From: Xanthomonas sp. GPE 39
GTDB lineage: Bacteria; Pseudomonadota; Gammaproteobacteria; Xanthomonadales; Xanthomonadaceae
Assembly: GCF_000963005.1 (NCBI RefSeq)
Contig: NZ_JZHZ01000007.1
Location: 2,836,621 to 2,900,620 of the forward strand
Direction: 5' to 3'
DNA: 64,000 bases
Shown: positions 38,022 to 46,596 of the stretch, one piece after another
Layout: every line of letters begins with the position of its first letter
How positions within the stretch are numbered: the first letter of the stretch is position 1
The notes under the pieces: generated by a model
Databases searched by the model: none
Told to the model about the DNA's origin: nothing
Seen by the model: the letters and a program-made list of their open reading frames with translations, nothing else
Translations under genes and position numbers: made by a program

Positions 38022-40817
38022 TCATGCGACCACCACCTCGGCGCACAGCCGCTGCACCTGCGGCATGCACGACCCGCAGACGCTGCCACACCCCAGGCGT
38101 GCACGGACCTGCGCCGGCGTCGCGCCACGCGCGGCCTCGGCACAGATCGCCGAGGCGCGCACCTGCACGCACTGGCACACCAGCGGATCACGCACCCCGC
38201 CAGCGGCCTGGGCGAACACCGCCAAACGCGGCCCATCCCAGACCGTGCCGGTGAGCGCACGCTCAAGCAGGGCATCGCCGCCAGAATCGGGCTGACTGCC
38301 GGCCAGCAGCAGACCATCCAGATAGCCAGCACCAGCATCGCCGCGCCAGACCACACGCTTGAGCAGGCCACGGCGCGCGTCGCGGTATTCGAGGGTGTCG
38401 GTGCCACCTGCAAGATCCAGCGCCACCGCCAATGCCTCCAATGTCGCCTGTGCCGGCGGCTGTTCAGCGGCGGCGCGCAGCACCAGCCATGCAGGCGCAT
38501 CCGCGTTCGGATCTGCGCCCTGCCGCGCCTCTGGCTGCAAACTCAGCGACGCATAGGCGAAGCTGCGCAACCACGGTTGCGCGACCGCCTGTAGCGCCAG
38601 CGCATCCCCCCGCCGCGCCAACAGCAGATGCCAGCCGAACTCGGCCTTCTCCACGCGCACCGCGGCATGCTTGAGTTCCGGCTGCTGTGAGCGCGCGTCC
38701 ACCGCCGCCAGACTGACTTCGTTGATCCCGCCACTGGCGAGAAATTGTCCATTCCAGTGCATCGCCGCGAATACGTCGCCCGAACGCATCTCCTCGCAAA
38801 GCTGCAACGGCAACACCAGCGTGCCGCGCTTGCTGGCGATACGCAGCAGTTCGCCTTCGCGCAGACCGCGCCGCACCGCGTCCTGTGGATGCATGCGCAG
38901 ACACGGTTGCGGACTGTGCGCGAACAACGCCGGCACCCGGCCAGTACGCGACATGCCATGCCATTGATCGCGCAGGCGCCCGCTCAGCAGGCGCAGCGGG
39001 AAGCGCGCGGAGGTCGGCTCGGCAACGGGCTTGTAGGGCGTGGGATGAAAACGCGCGCGACCATCGGCGGTGGCGAACACGCCATCGGCATAGCGCCGCG
39101 CCTGCCCCTGCGCAGCGCCGACCGGCAGCGGCCACTGTTGCGGTCCCTGCGTCTCCAGCCGCGCGTAATCGAGACCGCCGATATCCAGGTCGCGACCAAC
39201 CGTCAGCATGCGATGCTCGGCGAATACCGACGCCGGATCGGCAAAGCCGAACCGCGTCAGCGGAGCATGCGCGCCCAGGCGTGCTTCCAGACGCCGCGCC
39301 ACCTCGTTGGCGATCCACCAATCCGGTCGCGCCGCGCCCGGCGCCGGCAGCGCCTGACGCACGCGCGAGATGCGCCGCTCGGAGTTGGTGACGGTGCCAT
39401 CTTTCTCGCCCCAGCTCGCCGCTGGCAACAGCACGTCGGCGAACGGCACTGTGTCGGTATGGACAAAGGCCTCCTGCACGATCACCAGTTCCGCCTGACG
39501 CAATGCCTCGCGTACCTGCGCGATATCCGGCATCGAATGCACGGGGTTGGTGCAGGCGATCCACACCGCCTTGACCTGACCGCGACGCAGCGCGTCGAAC
39601 AGCGCCACCGCCGGCAGTCCAGGCTGCGCGGAGAGGTGATGCTCCGGCAAGCCCCACAGCCGCTCCAATTCAGCGCGGTCGCCGGCGTCAGCGATCTCGC
39701 GATGCGCCGCGAGCATGGTCGCCATGCCGCCGACCTCGCGCCCGCCCATCGCATTGGGTTGACCGGTCAACGAAAACGGACCAGCGCCGGGCTTGCCGAT
39801 CTGCGCGGTGGCCAGATGCAGATGGATCAGCGCAAGGTTTTTGTCGGTGCCGTGCGCGGACTGATTCAAGCCCATGCAGTACAGCGACAGCGCCGGCAGA
39901 TCGCGCGCGAACCACTCCGCCGCCTGCACCAGATCGGCTGCCGGCACGCCACATAAATCTGCGGTCATCGTGGGCGTGTAATCGCGCAGGGTCTGCCGCA
40001 GTTCGGCGAAACCGGCGGTGTGCGCGGCGATGAATGCACGGTCGATGCGATCTTCCCAGATCAGGTGATGCAACATGCCGTTGAACAACGCCACGTCGGT
40101 GCCGGGCTGGATCGCCAGGTGCAGATCGGCCAGCGAGGCGGTGTCGGTCCGGCGCGGATCGACCACGATCCAGCGCACGTCCGGATCGCGTGCGCGTGCC
40201 TCTTCCAAACGGCGCAACAGTACCGGATGCGCATAGGCCAGGTTGCTGCCGGCCAGCAGCACGGTCTTGGCCAGTTCCAGATCCTCGTAGCAGGTCGGCG
40301 GACCGTCGGCGCCCAGGGCAAGCTTGTAGCCGCTGACCGCGCTGGACATGCACAAGCGCGAGTTGGTGTCGATGTTGTTGGTACCAATCAACCCCTTGGC
40401 CAACTTGTTGAAGACGTAGTAATCCTCGGTCAGCAATTGCCCGGACAGATAAAACGCCACCGCGTCCGGGCCGTGCCGCTCGATGATGCTGGTCAGCCGC
40501 TCGGCCACGCTGTCCAGCGCCACCGCCCAATCCACCGCGCGCCGTGGCGCATCGCGGTGCGCGCGCAGCTCCGGCTGCAACGCGCGACCGTGCAGACTGT
40601 GCGTGGTCTGCGGCAGCGTGCGGCCCTTGCTGCACAAGCGGCCATAGTTGGCAGGATGCGCCGGATCGCCATCGATGCCGACGATCCGCGCGGTGCCGTC
40701 GGCGGCGTGTTCGGTCTCGATACGCACGCCGCAGCCCACACCGCAATAGCAACAGGTGGAGTGGGTCACGCGACGCGGCGCGCTGACGGACGAGGTCGGC
40801 ATCGACGCGTTCTCCAT
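38022..40817 (-). CDS. nasA: Assimilatory nitrate reductase, catalytic subunit
   Basis: A 931-residue molybdopterin enzyme. The N-terminus binds 4Fe-4S through Cys22, Cys25, Cys29 and about Cys62 (GRLCSKGRTL). It has the MGD-binding oxidoreductase domains and a dinucleotide-binding C-terminal domain. A BFD-like 2Fe-2S domain forms the last 60 residues (VCQCVQVRAS, then GCGSVCGSCMPQV). It reduces nitrate to nitrite in the cytoplasm. The C-terminal BFD domain marks the NasA/NasC-fused type in which electrons enter through the extra cluster. It overlaps nirD by 1 bp. Confidence 0.95.
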   Translation of the reverse strand: MENASMPTSSVSAPRRVTHSTCCYCGVGCGVRIETEHAADGTARIVGIDGDPAHPANYGRLCSKGRTLPQTTHSLHGRALQPELRAHRDAPRRAVDWAVALDSVAERLTSIIERHGPDAVAFYLSGQLLTEDYYVFNKLAKGLIGTNNIDTNSRLCMSSAVSGYKLALGADGPPTCYEDLELAKTVLLAGSNLAYAHPVLLRRLEEARARDPDVRWIVVDPRRTDTASLADLHLAIQPGTDVALFNGMLHHLIWEDRIDRAFIAAHTAGFAELRQTLRDYTPTMTADLCGVPAADLVQAAEWFARDLPALSLYCMGLNQSAHGTDKNLALIHLHLATAQIGKPGAGPFSLTGQPNAMGGREVGGMATMLAAHREIADAGDRAELERLWGLPEHHLSAQPGLPAVALFDALRRGQVKAVWIACTNPVHSMPDIAQVREALRQAELVIVQEAFVHTDTVPFADVLLPAASWGEKDGTVTNSERRISRVRQALPAPGAARPDWWIANEVARRLEARLGAHAPLTRFGFADPASVFAEHRMLTVGRDLDIGGLDYARLETQGPQQWPLPVGAAQGQARRYADGVFATADGRARFHPTPYKPVAEPTSARFPLRLLSGRLRDQWHGMSRTGRVPALFAHSPQPCLRMHPQDAVRRGLREGELLRIASKRGTLVLPLQLCEEMRSGDVFAAMHWNGQFLASGGINEVSLAAVDARSQQPELKHAAVRVEKAEFGWHLLLARRGDALALQAVAQPWLRSFAYASLSLQPEARQGADPNADAPAWLVLRAAAEQPPAQATLEALAVALDLAGGTDTLEYRDARRGLLKRVVWRGDAGAGYLDGLLLAGSQPDSGGDALLERALTGTVWDGPRLAVFAQAAGGVRDPLVCQCVQVRASAICAEAARGATPAQVRARLGCGSVCGSCMPQVQRLCAEVVVA

Positions 40818-41197
40818 CAGCCGGGATCCTGCAATGACAACCAGACCTCGCCGGCCTGCACACGCACCGGGAAACGCCGTGCGCAGCCCACGTCCGGCGC
40901 GCAGGCCTGGCCGCTGTTCAGATCGATCTGCCAGGCATGCAGTGGACAGGTCACGCTATCGCCAGCGACCAGGCCCTGCGACAGCGGGCCGCCCTTGTGC
41001 GGGCAGCGATCGAGCAGCGCGAACACACGCTCGCCCTCGCTACGGAACAACGCAATCGGCTCCACTCCTGGCATCTGCAATACGCGCGCGCCGAGCACGG
41101 GAATGTCGTCGAGGTGGCAGATGCGAATCCACTGACGCATGCCATCGCCGATGCTGCCGACAGCCACGCTGACACTCGGGTCGGAAACGCTCGCCAT
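40817..41197 (-). CDS. nirD: Nitrite reductase small subunit (Rieske-type)
   Basis: A 126-residue protein with a Rieske fold of the NirD type. It has both cluster-binding motifs, CPHKGGPLS and CPLHAWQIDL, so it can bind a 2Fe-2S cluster, unlike E. coli NirD. It pairs with NirB in the NADH-dependent nitrite reductase. The start is 126 codons back from the stop; a shorter form beginning MRQWIRICHLDDIP is possible. It is 3 bp after nirB and overlaps nasA. Confidence 0.93.
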   Translation of the reverse strand: MASVSDPSVSVAVGSIGDGMRQWIRICHLDDIPVLGARVLQMPGVEPIALFRSEGERVFALLDRCPHKGGPLSQGLVAGDSVTCPLHAWQIDLNSGQACAPDVGCARRFPVRVQAGEVWLSLQDPG

Positions 41198-41200
41198 GGT

Positions 41201-43660
41201 TCAGTCCTCCACCAGCGCCAGCGGCGGCGCCACGCGTAGCGGCTGATACTCGCGTTGTTTGGCCCCGGCGATGCGCTCGGCCCACGGATCAGGCAAACCT
41301 TCCAACGCGTACAGCAGGCGCTCGTACAACGCGCGGCGGTTATCCGCATCCTCGACCACGCGTTGGCGCACGTATTCCATGCCCACCCGCTCGATGTAGT
41401 GCACGGTGCGGTCCAGGTAGTACGCCTCCTCGCGGTACAACTGCAGGAACGCGCCGGTGTATTCCTTGACCTCCTCGGCGCTGCGCACTTTGACCAAAAA
41501 CTTGGCGACCTCGGTCTTCATGCCGCCGTTGCCGCCGATGTGGATCTCCCAACCCGATTCCACCGCGATGATGCCCACGTCCTTGATTCCGGACTCGGCA
41601 CAATTGCGCGGGCAGCCGGACACCGCCAGTTTCACTTTGTGCGGGCTCCACATATTGGCCAGCATCGTCTCCAGGTCGATGCCCATCTGCGTGCTGTTCT
41701 GCGTGCCGAAGCGGCAGAAATCGGTGCCCACGCAGGTCTTCACCGTGCGGATCGACTTGCCGTAGGCATGCCCGGAGTTCATTCCCAGGTCCTTCCACAC
41801 GTCGATCAAGTCTTCCTTCTTCACCCCGAGCAAATCGATGCGCTGGCCGCCGGTGACCTTGACCATCGGCACCGCGTACTTGTCGGCCACATCGGCGATG
41901 CGGCGCAACTCCGAGGCGTTGGTCACTCCGCCCTTCATCTGTGGAATCACCGAGAACGTGCCGTCTTTCTGGATGTTGGCGTGCGCACGCTCGTTGATGA
42001 AACGCGACTGCGGATCGTCCACCGCCTCGCGCGGCCAGGTCGAAAGCAAGTAGTAATTGATCGCCGGGCGGCAGATCGCACATCCATTGGGGCTGCGCCA
42101 CTCCAGTTGCGTATACACCGCCGCGTGGGTGAGCAACTTGCCCTGACGGATCGCCTTGCGCACATCGCCATGGCTCAGATCGGTACAACCGCACACCGCC
42201 TTGGTCTTGGACGTCTGCTGGAAATTGGAGCCCAGGCAATTCATCAGAATCTGCTCGACCAAGCCGGTGCACGAACCGCAGGAACTGGCGGCCTTGGTGT
42301 GCTTCTTGACCTCGTCCACGGTGAACAGGCCCTGCGCATTGATCGCCTTGACGATGGTGCCCTTGCACACACCGTTGCAGCCGCACACCTCGTCGCTGTC
42401 GCGCATCGCGCTGGCACGATCCTGACCGGCGGTGCCAGCATCGCCCAGCGCGCTCTCGCCAAACATCAGCCGCTCGCGACGCTCGCCGATCGGGCTGGCG
42501 TCCTTGAGCAACTGAAAATACCAGGCACCATCGTTGGTATCGCCATACAAGCAGGCACCGACCAGCTTGTCGTCCTTCAGCACCAATTTCTTGTAAACGC
42601 CGCCGGCCGGATCGGACAACACGATCTCCTCGCTGCCCTCCCCTCCCATGAAATCGCCCGCGGAAAACAGATCGATGCCGGTGACCTTGAGCTTGGTCGA
42701 GGCCACCGAGCCGCGATAAATGCCGATCCCGTAACCGGCCAAGTGATTGGCGCAGATCTTGGCCTGCTCGAACAACGGCGCCACCAAGCCATACGCGATG
42801 CCGCGATGGCTGGCGCACTCGCCCACCGCGTACACCCGCGGATCGAAGGTTTGCAGCGTATCGTTGACCACGATACCGCGCGTGCAATGGATGCCAGCAG
42901 CCTGCGCCAACGCGATGTTGGGACGGATGCCGGCTGCCATCACCACCAGATCCGCCGGCACCTGGCTGCCGTCGGAGAAGCGCACCGCTGTCACCTCACC
43001 GGCGACATTGCCGACCAACTCGGTGGTGGAGGTGTTGAGACGGAACTCCAACCCGCGTTCAACCAGCGAACGCTGCAACATGGCTCCGGCCACCGGATCG
43101 AGCTGGCGCTCCATCAACCAACCGGCCAAATGCACCACCGTCACCTGCATGCCGCGCAGCTTCAATCCGTTGGCCGCCTCCAACCCCAGCAGACCACCAC
43201 CGATCACCACCGCGTGACGCTTGCACGCGGCGGTGTCGATCATCGTCTGGGTGTCGTGCATGTCGCGGTAACTGATGACGCCCTTGAGATCCTTGCCCGG
43301 CACCGGCAACACGATGGGCAGCGAACCGGTCGCCAGCAACAGCCTGTCGTAGGGCGCTTCGGTACCATCGACGGCGATCACCTTGCGCTTGACCCGGTCG
43401 ATCCGCGCCACCTCCTTGCCCAGATGCAAACGGATGCCGTACTCGGCGTACCACTCCAGCGAATTGAGCACGATCTCGTCGAACTGCTGCTCACCGGCCA
43501 ACACCGGCGAGAGCAGGATGCGGTTGTAGTTCGGATGCGGCTCTGCTCCGAATACGGTGATGTCGTACATACCTGGCATCAGCTTGAGCAGTTCTTCCAC
43601 GGTGCGGATGCCGGCCATGCCGTTGCCCACCACCACCAGTCTTGGCTTGTTCATTCGCAT
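41201..43660 (-). CDS. nirB: NADH-dependent nitrite reductase large subunit
   Basis: An 819-residue enzyme. The FAD domain (VVVGNGMAGIRTVEEL) and NAD domain (VVIGGGLLGLEAANGLKL) come first. Two BFD-like 2Fe-2S segments follow (VCGCNGVCKGTI and VCGCTDLSHGDV). The siroheme/4Fe-4S half has TCVGTDFCRFGTQ and SGCPRNCAESG. It reduces nitrite to ammonium with six electrons. The start at 43660 has GGGAG upstream; 43654 is an alternative. It is 16 bp after narK and 3 bp before nirD. Confidence 0.96.
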   Translation of the reverse strand: MRMNKPRLVVVGNGMAGIRTVEELLKLMPGMYDITVFGAEPHPNYNRILLSPVLAGEQQFDEIVLNSLEWYAEYGIRLHLGKEVARIDRVKRKVIAVDGTEAPYDRLLLATGSLPIVLPVPGKDLKGVISYRDMHDTQTMIDTAACKRHAVVIGGGLLGLEAANGLKLRGMQVTVVHLAGWLMERQLDPVAGAMLQRSLVERGLEFRLNTSTTELVGNVAGEVTAVRFSDGSQVPADLVVMAAGIRPNIALAQAAGIHCTRGIVVNDTLQTFDPRVYAVGECASHRGIAYGLVAPLFEQAKICANHLAGYGIGIYRGSVASTKLKVTGIDLFSAGDFMGGEGSEEIVLSDPAGGVYKKLVLKDDKLVGACLYGDTNDGAWYFQLLKDASPIGERRERLMFGESALGDAGTAGQDRASAMRDSDEVCGCNGVCKGTIVKAINAQGLFTVDEVKKHTKAASSCGSCTGLVEQILMNCLGSNFQQTSKTKAVCGCTDLSHGDVRKAIRQGKLLTHAAVYTQLEWRSPNGCAICRPAINYYLLSTWPREAVDDPQSRFINERAHANIQKDGTFSVIPQMKGGVTNASELRRIADVADKYAVPMVKVTGGQRIDLLGVKKEDLIDVWKDLGMNSGHAYGKSIRTVKTCVGTDFCRFGTQNSTQMGIDLETMLANMWSPHKVKLAVSGCPRNCAESGIKDVGIIAVESGWEIHIGGNGGMKTEVAKFLVKVRSAEEVKEYTGAFLQLYREEAYYLDRTVHYIERVGMEYVRQRVVEDADNRRALYERLLYALEGLPDPWAERIAGAKQREYQPLRVAPPLALVED

Positions 43661-43676
43661 TTGGCTCCCGTGGCAA

Positions 43677-44885
43677 TCAGACACGCACCGCACCGGCGGC
43701 CGACCATTGCTGGCGCCAATGCTGCTTGACGTTGGACAGCAACCCCCAGGCGAGCAGCGCGCAACCAGCGAATAACCACAACCCAAGCGCATAGCTCCCG
43801 GTGTGCTGCTTGACCACGCCCAACCCCGCAGCGAGTACGAACCCACCGATGCCACCGGCCATGCCGATCAATCCGGTCATCAATCCGATATCGCCGCCGA
43901 AGCGCTGCGGCACCAGTTGGAACACCGCACCATTGCCAGTGCCCAGGCTGAGCAGAGTGAGTACGAACAGCGCCACCGTCGCCGCCGACCCGCCGACACC
44001 GACCGCCGCCGCCGACACCAGCAACGCCACCAACAGATAGATCGCCAACAACGTGCGGGTACCACCGATGCGGTCAGCAATCGCCCCGCCCAACGGCCGC
44101 ATCACCGAACCGGCCAGCACGCAAGCCGCAGTGGCCCAGCCAGCCTGCTTGGGCGAAAAATCGAACTGATCATGGAAATAGCCAGGCAACGCACTGGCGA
44201 ATCCGGCAAAACCGCCGAACGTGATCGCGTAAAACAGCATGAACCACCACGCATCGCGATTACCGACCAGCACCCGTGCGTAATCGCCCAGGTGCTTGCG
44301 TCCCACCACCACCGGCGCATCCTTGGCGCACAGCGCGAACACCAGCAACGTCAACAACAACGGGATGCAGGCAAACCCGAACACCGCCTGATAACCGAAC
44401 GCGGCCGCCAACACTGGCGCAAACAGCGCTGCGAACACCGTGCCGGAATTGCCCGCCCCGGCGATGCCCATCGCCGTGCCCTGATGCTGCGGCGGATACC
44501 AGCGCGAGGCCAGCGGCAACGCCACCGCGAACGAAGCCCCGGCCACACCCAGCATCAGCCCCAGCAACAGCACCTGCGCAAAACTGTGCACGCCCACCTG
44601 CCATGCCACCGCCAGCGTCGCGATCACCACCCCCTGCGCCAGCAACCCCGCCCGTCTGGCTCCGATCGTGTCGGCCAACATGCCCAGGAACAATCGCAAC
44701 ACCGCCCCGCACAAAATCGGTACCGCCACCATCAGCGCGCGCTGCTGCGTCTGCAGTTCTAGCGCGGCCGCAATCTGCACCTGCAACGGACCGAGCAGAT
44801 ACCAGACCATGAAACTCAGATCGAAATACAGGAACGCCGCCAAGAGCGTGGGCGTATGCCCGGCTTGCCAGAACGATCGATTCAT
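43677..44885 (-). CDS. narK: NarK/NasA-type nitrate/nitrite transporter (MFS)
   Basis: A 402-residue, 12-helix major facilitator of the nitrate/nitrite porter family. It has the nitrate-signature segments GAGNSGTVFAALF and GNGAVFQLVP, plus RLFLGMLADTIGARR for the MFS motif. It imports nitrate for the reductases downstream. The start at 44885 is chosen because GGAG lies 9 bp upstream. The frame is open to 44951, but that part covers the terminator of the leader RNA. It is first in the assimilation operon. Confidence 0.92.
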   Translation of the reverse strand: MNRSFWQAGHTPTLLAAFLYFDLSFMVWYLLGPLQVQIAAALELQTQQRALMVAVPILCGAVLRLFLGMLADTIGARRAGLLAQGVVIATLAVAWQVGVHSFAQVLLLGLMLGVAGASFAVALPLASRWYPPQHQGTAMGIAGAGNSGTVFAALFAPVLAAAFGYQAVFGFACIPLLLTLLVFALCAKDAPVVVGRKHLGDYARVLVGNRDAWWFMLFYAITFGGFAGFASALPGYFHDQFDFSPKQAGWATAACVLAGSVMRPLGGAIADRIGGTRTLLAIYLLVALLVSAAAVGVGGSAATVALFVLTLLSLGTGNGAVFQLVPQRFGGDIGLMTGLIGMAGGIGGFVLAAGLGVVKQHTGSYALGLWLFAGCALLAWGLLSNVKQHWRQQWSAAGAVRV

Positions 44886-44956
44886 CCGCGCCATCTCCGA
44901 GAAACGTGGGGCCGCAGCGCTGCACACCACCCGCAGCGCGCGGAAAGTCATAGGGA

Positions 44957-45002
44957 GAAAAACGAAAACGGCGCCGTCCGGTTCGCACCGGAAGACGCCG
45001 TT
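44957..45002 (-). terminator. Intrinsic terminator in the leader of narK (attenuator)
   Basis: Minus strand: an AACGGCG/CGCCGTT outer stem (45002-44996 with 44973-44967) and a CCGG inner stem with TGCGAA loop, followed by a T-rich run (TTTTCGTTTTT) at about 44968-44958. It lies downstream of the sigma-54 promoter and the two hexaloop hairpins and ahead of narK, so transcription would stop here unless it is antiterminated. Confidence 0.8.
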
Positions 45003-45009
45003 GTCGGAG

Positions 45010-45073
45010 CAGGAGGACCGCCGTTGGCCCGCCTGCCGGATCAGATTGATGCGGACGCGCCGTTGCGTCCGCA
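45010..45073 (-). ncRNA. ANTAR-target leader RNA with two identical hexaloop hairpins
   Basis: In transcript order, hairpin 1 (45073-45050) pairs UGCGGACGC with GCGUCCGCA around the loop AACGGC. After a 14-nt linker, hairpin 2 (45035-45010) pairs CAGG-C-GGGCC with GGUCC-U-CCUG around the same loop AACGGC. Both hexaloops have A at position 1 and G at position 4, the pattern known for ANTAR-protein binding. Hairpin 2 is followed within 8 nt by the terminator. The encoded ANTAR protein is NasT at 47720. Confidence 0.82.
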
Positions 45074-45085
45074 GGTGGAACTATC

Positions 45086-45100
45086 GCAAGGGGTGTGCCA
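45086..45100 (-). promoter_or_regulatory. Sigma-54 (-24/-12) promoter of the nitrate-assimilation operon
   Basis: Minus strand TGGCACACCCCTTGC matches the -24/-12 consensus TGGCAC-N5-TTGC exactly. The predicted start, about 12 bp further on, falls at about 45075, directly before hexaloop hairpin 1. An NtrC-type activator is therefore expected to act upstream. The inverted repeat CTGTCC-GCA-GGACAG at 45102-45116 just above it might be part of an activator or other protein site. Confidence 0.8.
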
Positions 45101-45317
45101 ACTGTCCGCAGGACAGGGATTGAGATTTTATTTACTTTAAATTTAATGACTTATAGACGCCATCTGCGCACTGCGGCCGCGTTCCGCGGCCGCCGCGTCA
45201 GGCATCAACGAACAGAAATGGTGCGCGACGCACCTTTATTGTGCTCTGCGGCAATTTCAACGATGCTGGCTTTTCGCTTGATCGCTGCTGCAATGGCACC
45301 CTCCGCTGGAGTTGGGC

Positions 45318-46022
45318 CTACGCCTCTCTTCCATGACATTCATCTTCAATTGGATTATTGACAAACTTAGAATACTGCTCGAACGCCTCGAAAGCGGGCC
45401 GTACCACTGCATCGATCTGGACGTTATCCAAAGGGGAAAGTGACATAACAACAGCCATAGCAACCATAACGTAAACCAAGACCGTATCGATGCTTCCCGC
45501 AAGCTTAGCCCCATCGGCATCGCTGCTGCCCCATTCTTTATTCTTGGTATAGATCAACAGGATTTCCTTACCACCATGGACGATAGTGGAAAGTTGTCTT
45601 TGATGAGCCCTCACTGAGGCAAGAAAATTTTCCTTGTCCTCCCACCCCAGGTGGTCAATTGCTTCTTCAGCCATACGCCCTAGGTGGATTTTGGATTCCC
45701 CTCTGTTAGGCATCTTTCCTTTCGCACGGAAGCGCCTAAGCTCATTCTCACTCGCGGCCTTGGCGAAGAACGCAGCACGAAGCACGTATTCCATCTGGGT
45801 ACGCTGCAACACCAAACTAGACAACCAGAAACGATAAGGTAGATCACACAGAAGAACTAGGATCGTGTCTGCATGATCCATGGATGCCAGTACGAGTGGT
45901 AGAGAAGTGGCAACGCGCTCGTCAGCCTTCAAGCCCAGATCTGCCACTGCTTTACGAGCCAGGTGAAGAATCTCCTGCGCTTGCTGAGCACGCCCCTTCA
46001 ATTCTGTTATCGCCACCATCAC
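45318..46022 (-). CDS. Uncharacterised protein, probable insertion between nasS and narK
   Basis: A 234-residue protein with a mainly helical character. It has a hydrophobic segment at about residues 195-212 (VLVYVMVAMAVVMSL) and one patch, WLSSLVLQRTQMEYVLRAAF, of a kind seen in DUF5677/DUF6988-type proteins; I am not sure of that link. It lies in A+T-rich sequence unlike the nas genes around it, with another 570 bp of A+T-rich DNA upstream. It is not a known nitrate gene. The setting suggests horizontal gain. Confidence 0.65.
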   Translation of the reverse strand: MMVAITELKGRAQQAQEILHLARKAVADLGLKADERVATSLPLVLASMDHADTILVLLCDLPYRFWLSSLVLQRTQMEYVLRAAFFAKAASENELRRFRAKGKMPNRGESKIHLGRMAEEAIDHLGWEDKENFLASVRAHQRQLSTIVHGGKEILLIYTKNKEWGSSDADGAKLAGSIDTVLVYVMVAMAVVMSLSPLDNVQIDAVVRPAFEAFEQYSKFVNNPIEDECHGREA

Positions 46023-46596
46023 TCCCCCTATAATTTTTTAAATTCCGATAGAAATAATTCACTAGAGCTCTTCCCCATAGGCACTTACCTACGACCGACA
46101 AGAAACGTAAATTTACCAACTTCAATGCGCGAATATTAACTACATTACCCAAACCCAGCGCGCATTTCGCGGCGGACAGATCATTCTGACGTCGCTATTC
46201 CAGCGACCATTCCGCCAGCTCCGACACTGCACACGAAGTCATACAGCCAATGCAATCGTCAATCGATCTGAAGGTATTAAGCTGCAAAATCCCCACAAAG
46301 AACCCGTCCTCTAAACATGCAACGGATCACCGAACCACTCTTCAGGTGCGCATCGAATAACGCACCTCCCTTTTCCAAATTATCCATACATGCCTATAAA
46401 AGCACTCCTGCACAGCCACTACTATATATACGATGTAACCACAACACGACGTTTATCCAACGCAGCCAGCAGCATACATACGGCACTCATCACGGCACCA
46501 CATTGATTTAATTTCATATAGTTCACGCCCATCTGAAAAACCGCATGAACTATGCCGATGAATGCCGATATTGCGTAACTCCGGCACACCCAGGTG
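46023..46596. other. 574-bp A+T-rich region without a gene
   Basis: No coding frame longer than about 60 codons is convincing. An inverted repeat ATAGTTCA/TGAACTAT (46518-46525 with 46546-46553) lies about 45 bp beyond the nasS stop and may end its transcript, but the T-run is in the loop. The G+C content is much lower than in nasS. Together with the gene at 45318 this forms an inserted block. Confidence 0.55.

Noticed and set aside
41255-43729. An 824-codon open frame antisense to nirB
   Set aside because: It is rich in His, Arg and Gln, has no recognisable domain, and mirrors the high-G+C codon bias of nirB. nirB has complete, conserved motifs.
45173-45193. Perfect 9-bp hairpin (GCGGCCGCG-TTC-CGCGGCCGC) between the foreign gene and the sigma-54 promoter
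   Set aside because: No T-run follows on either strand and it lies upstream of the promoter, so it is not part of the leader; a role could not be supported.
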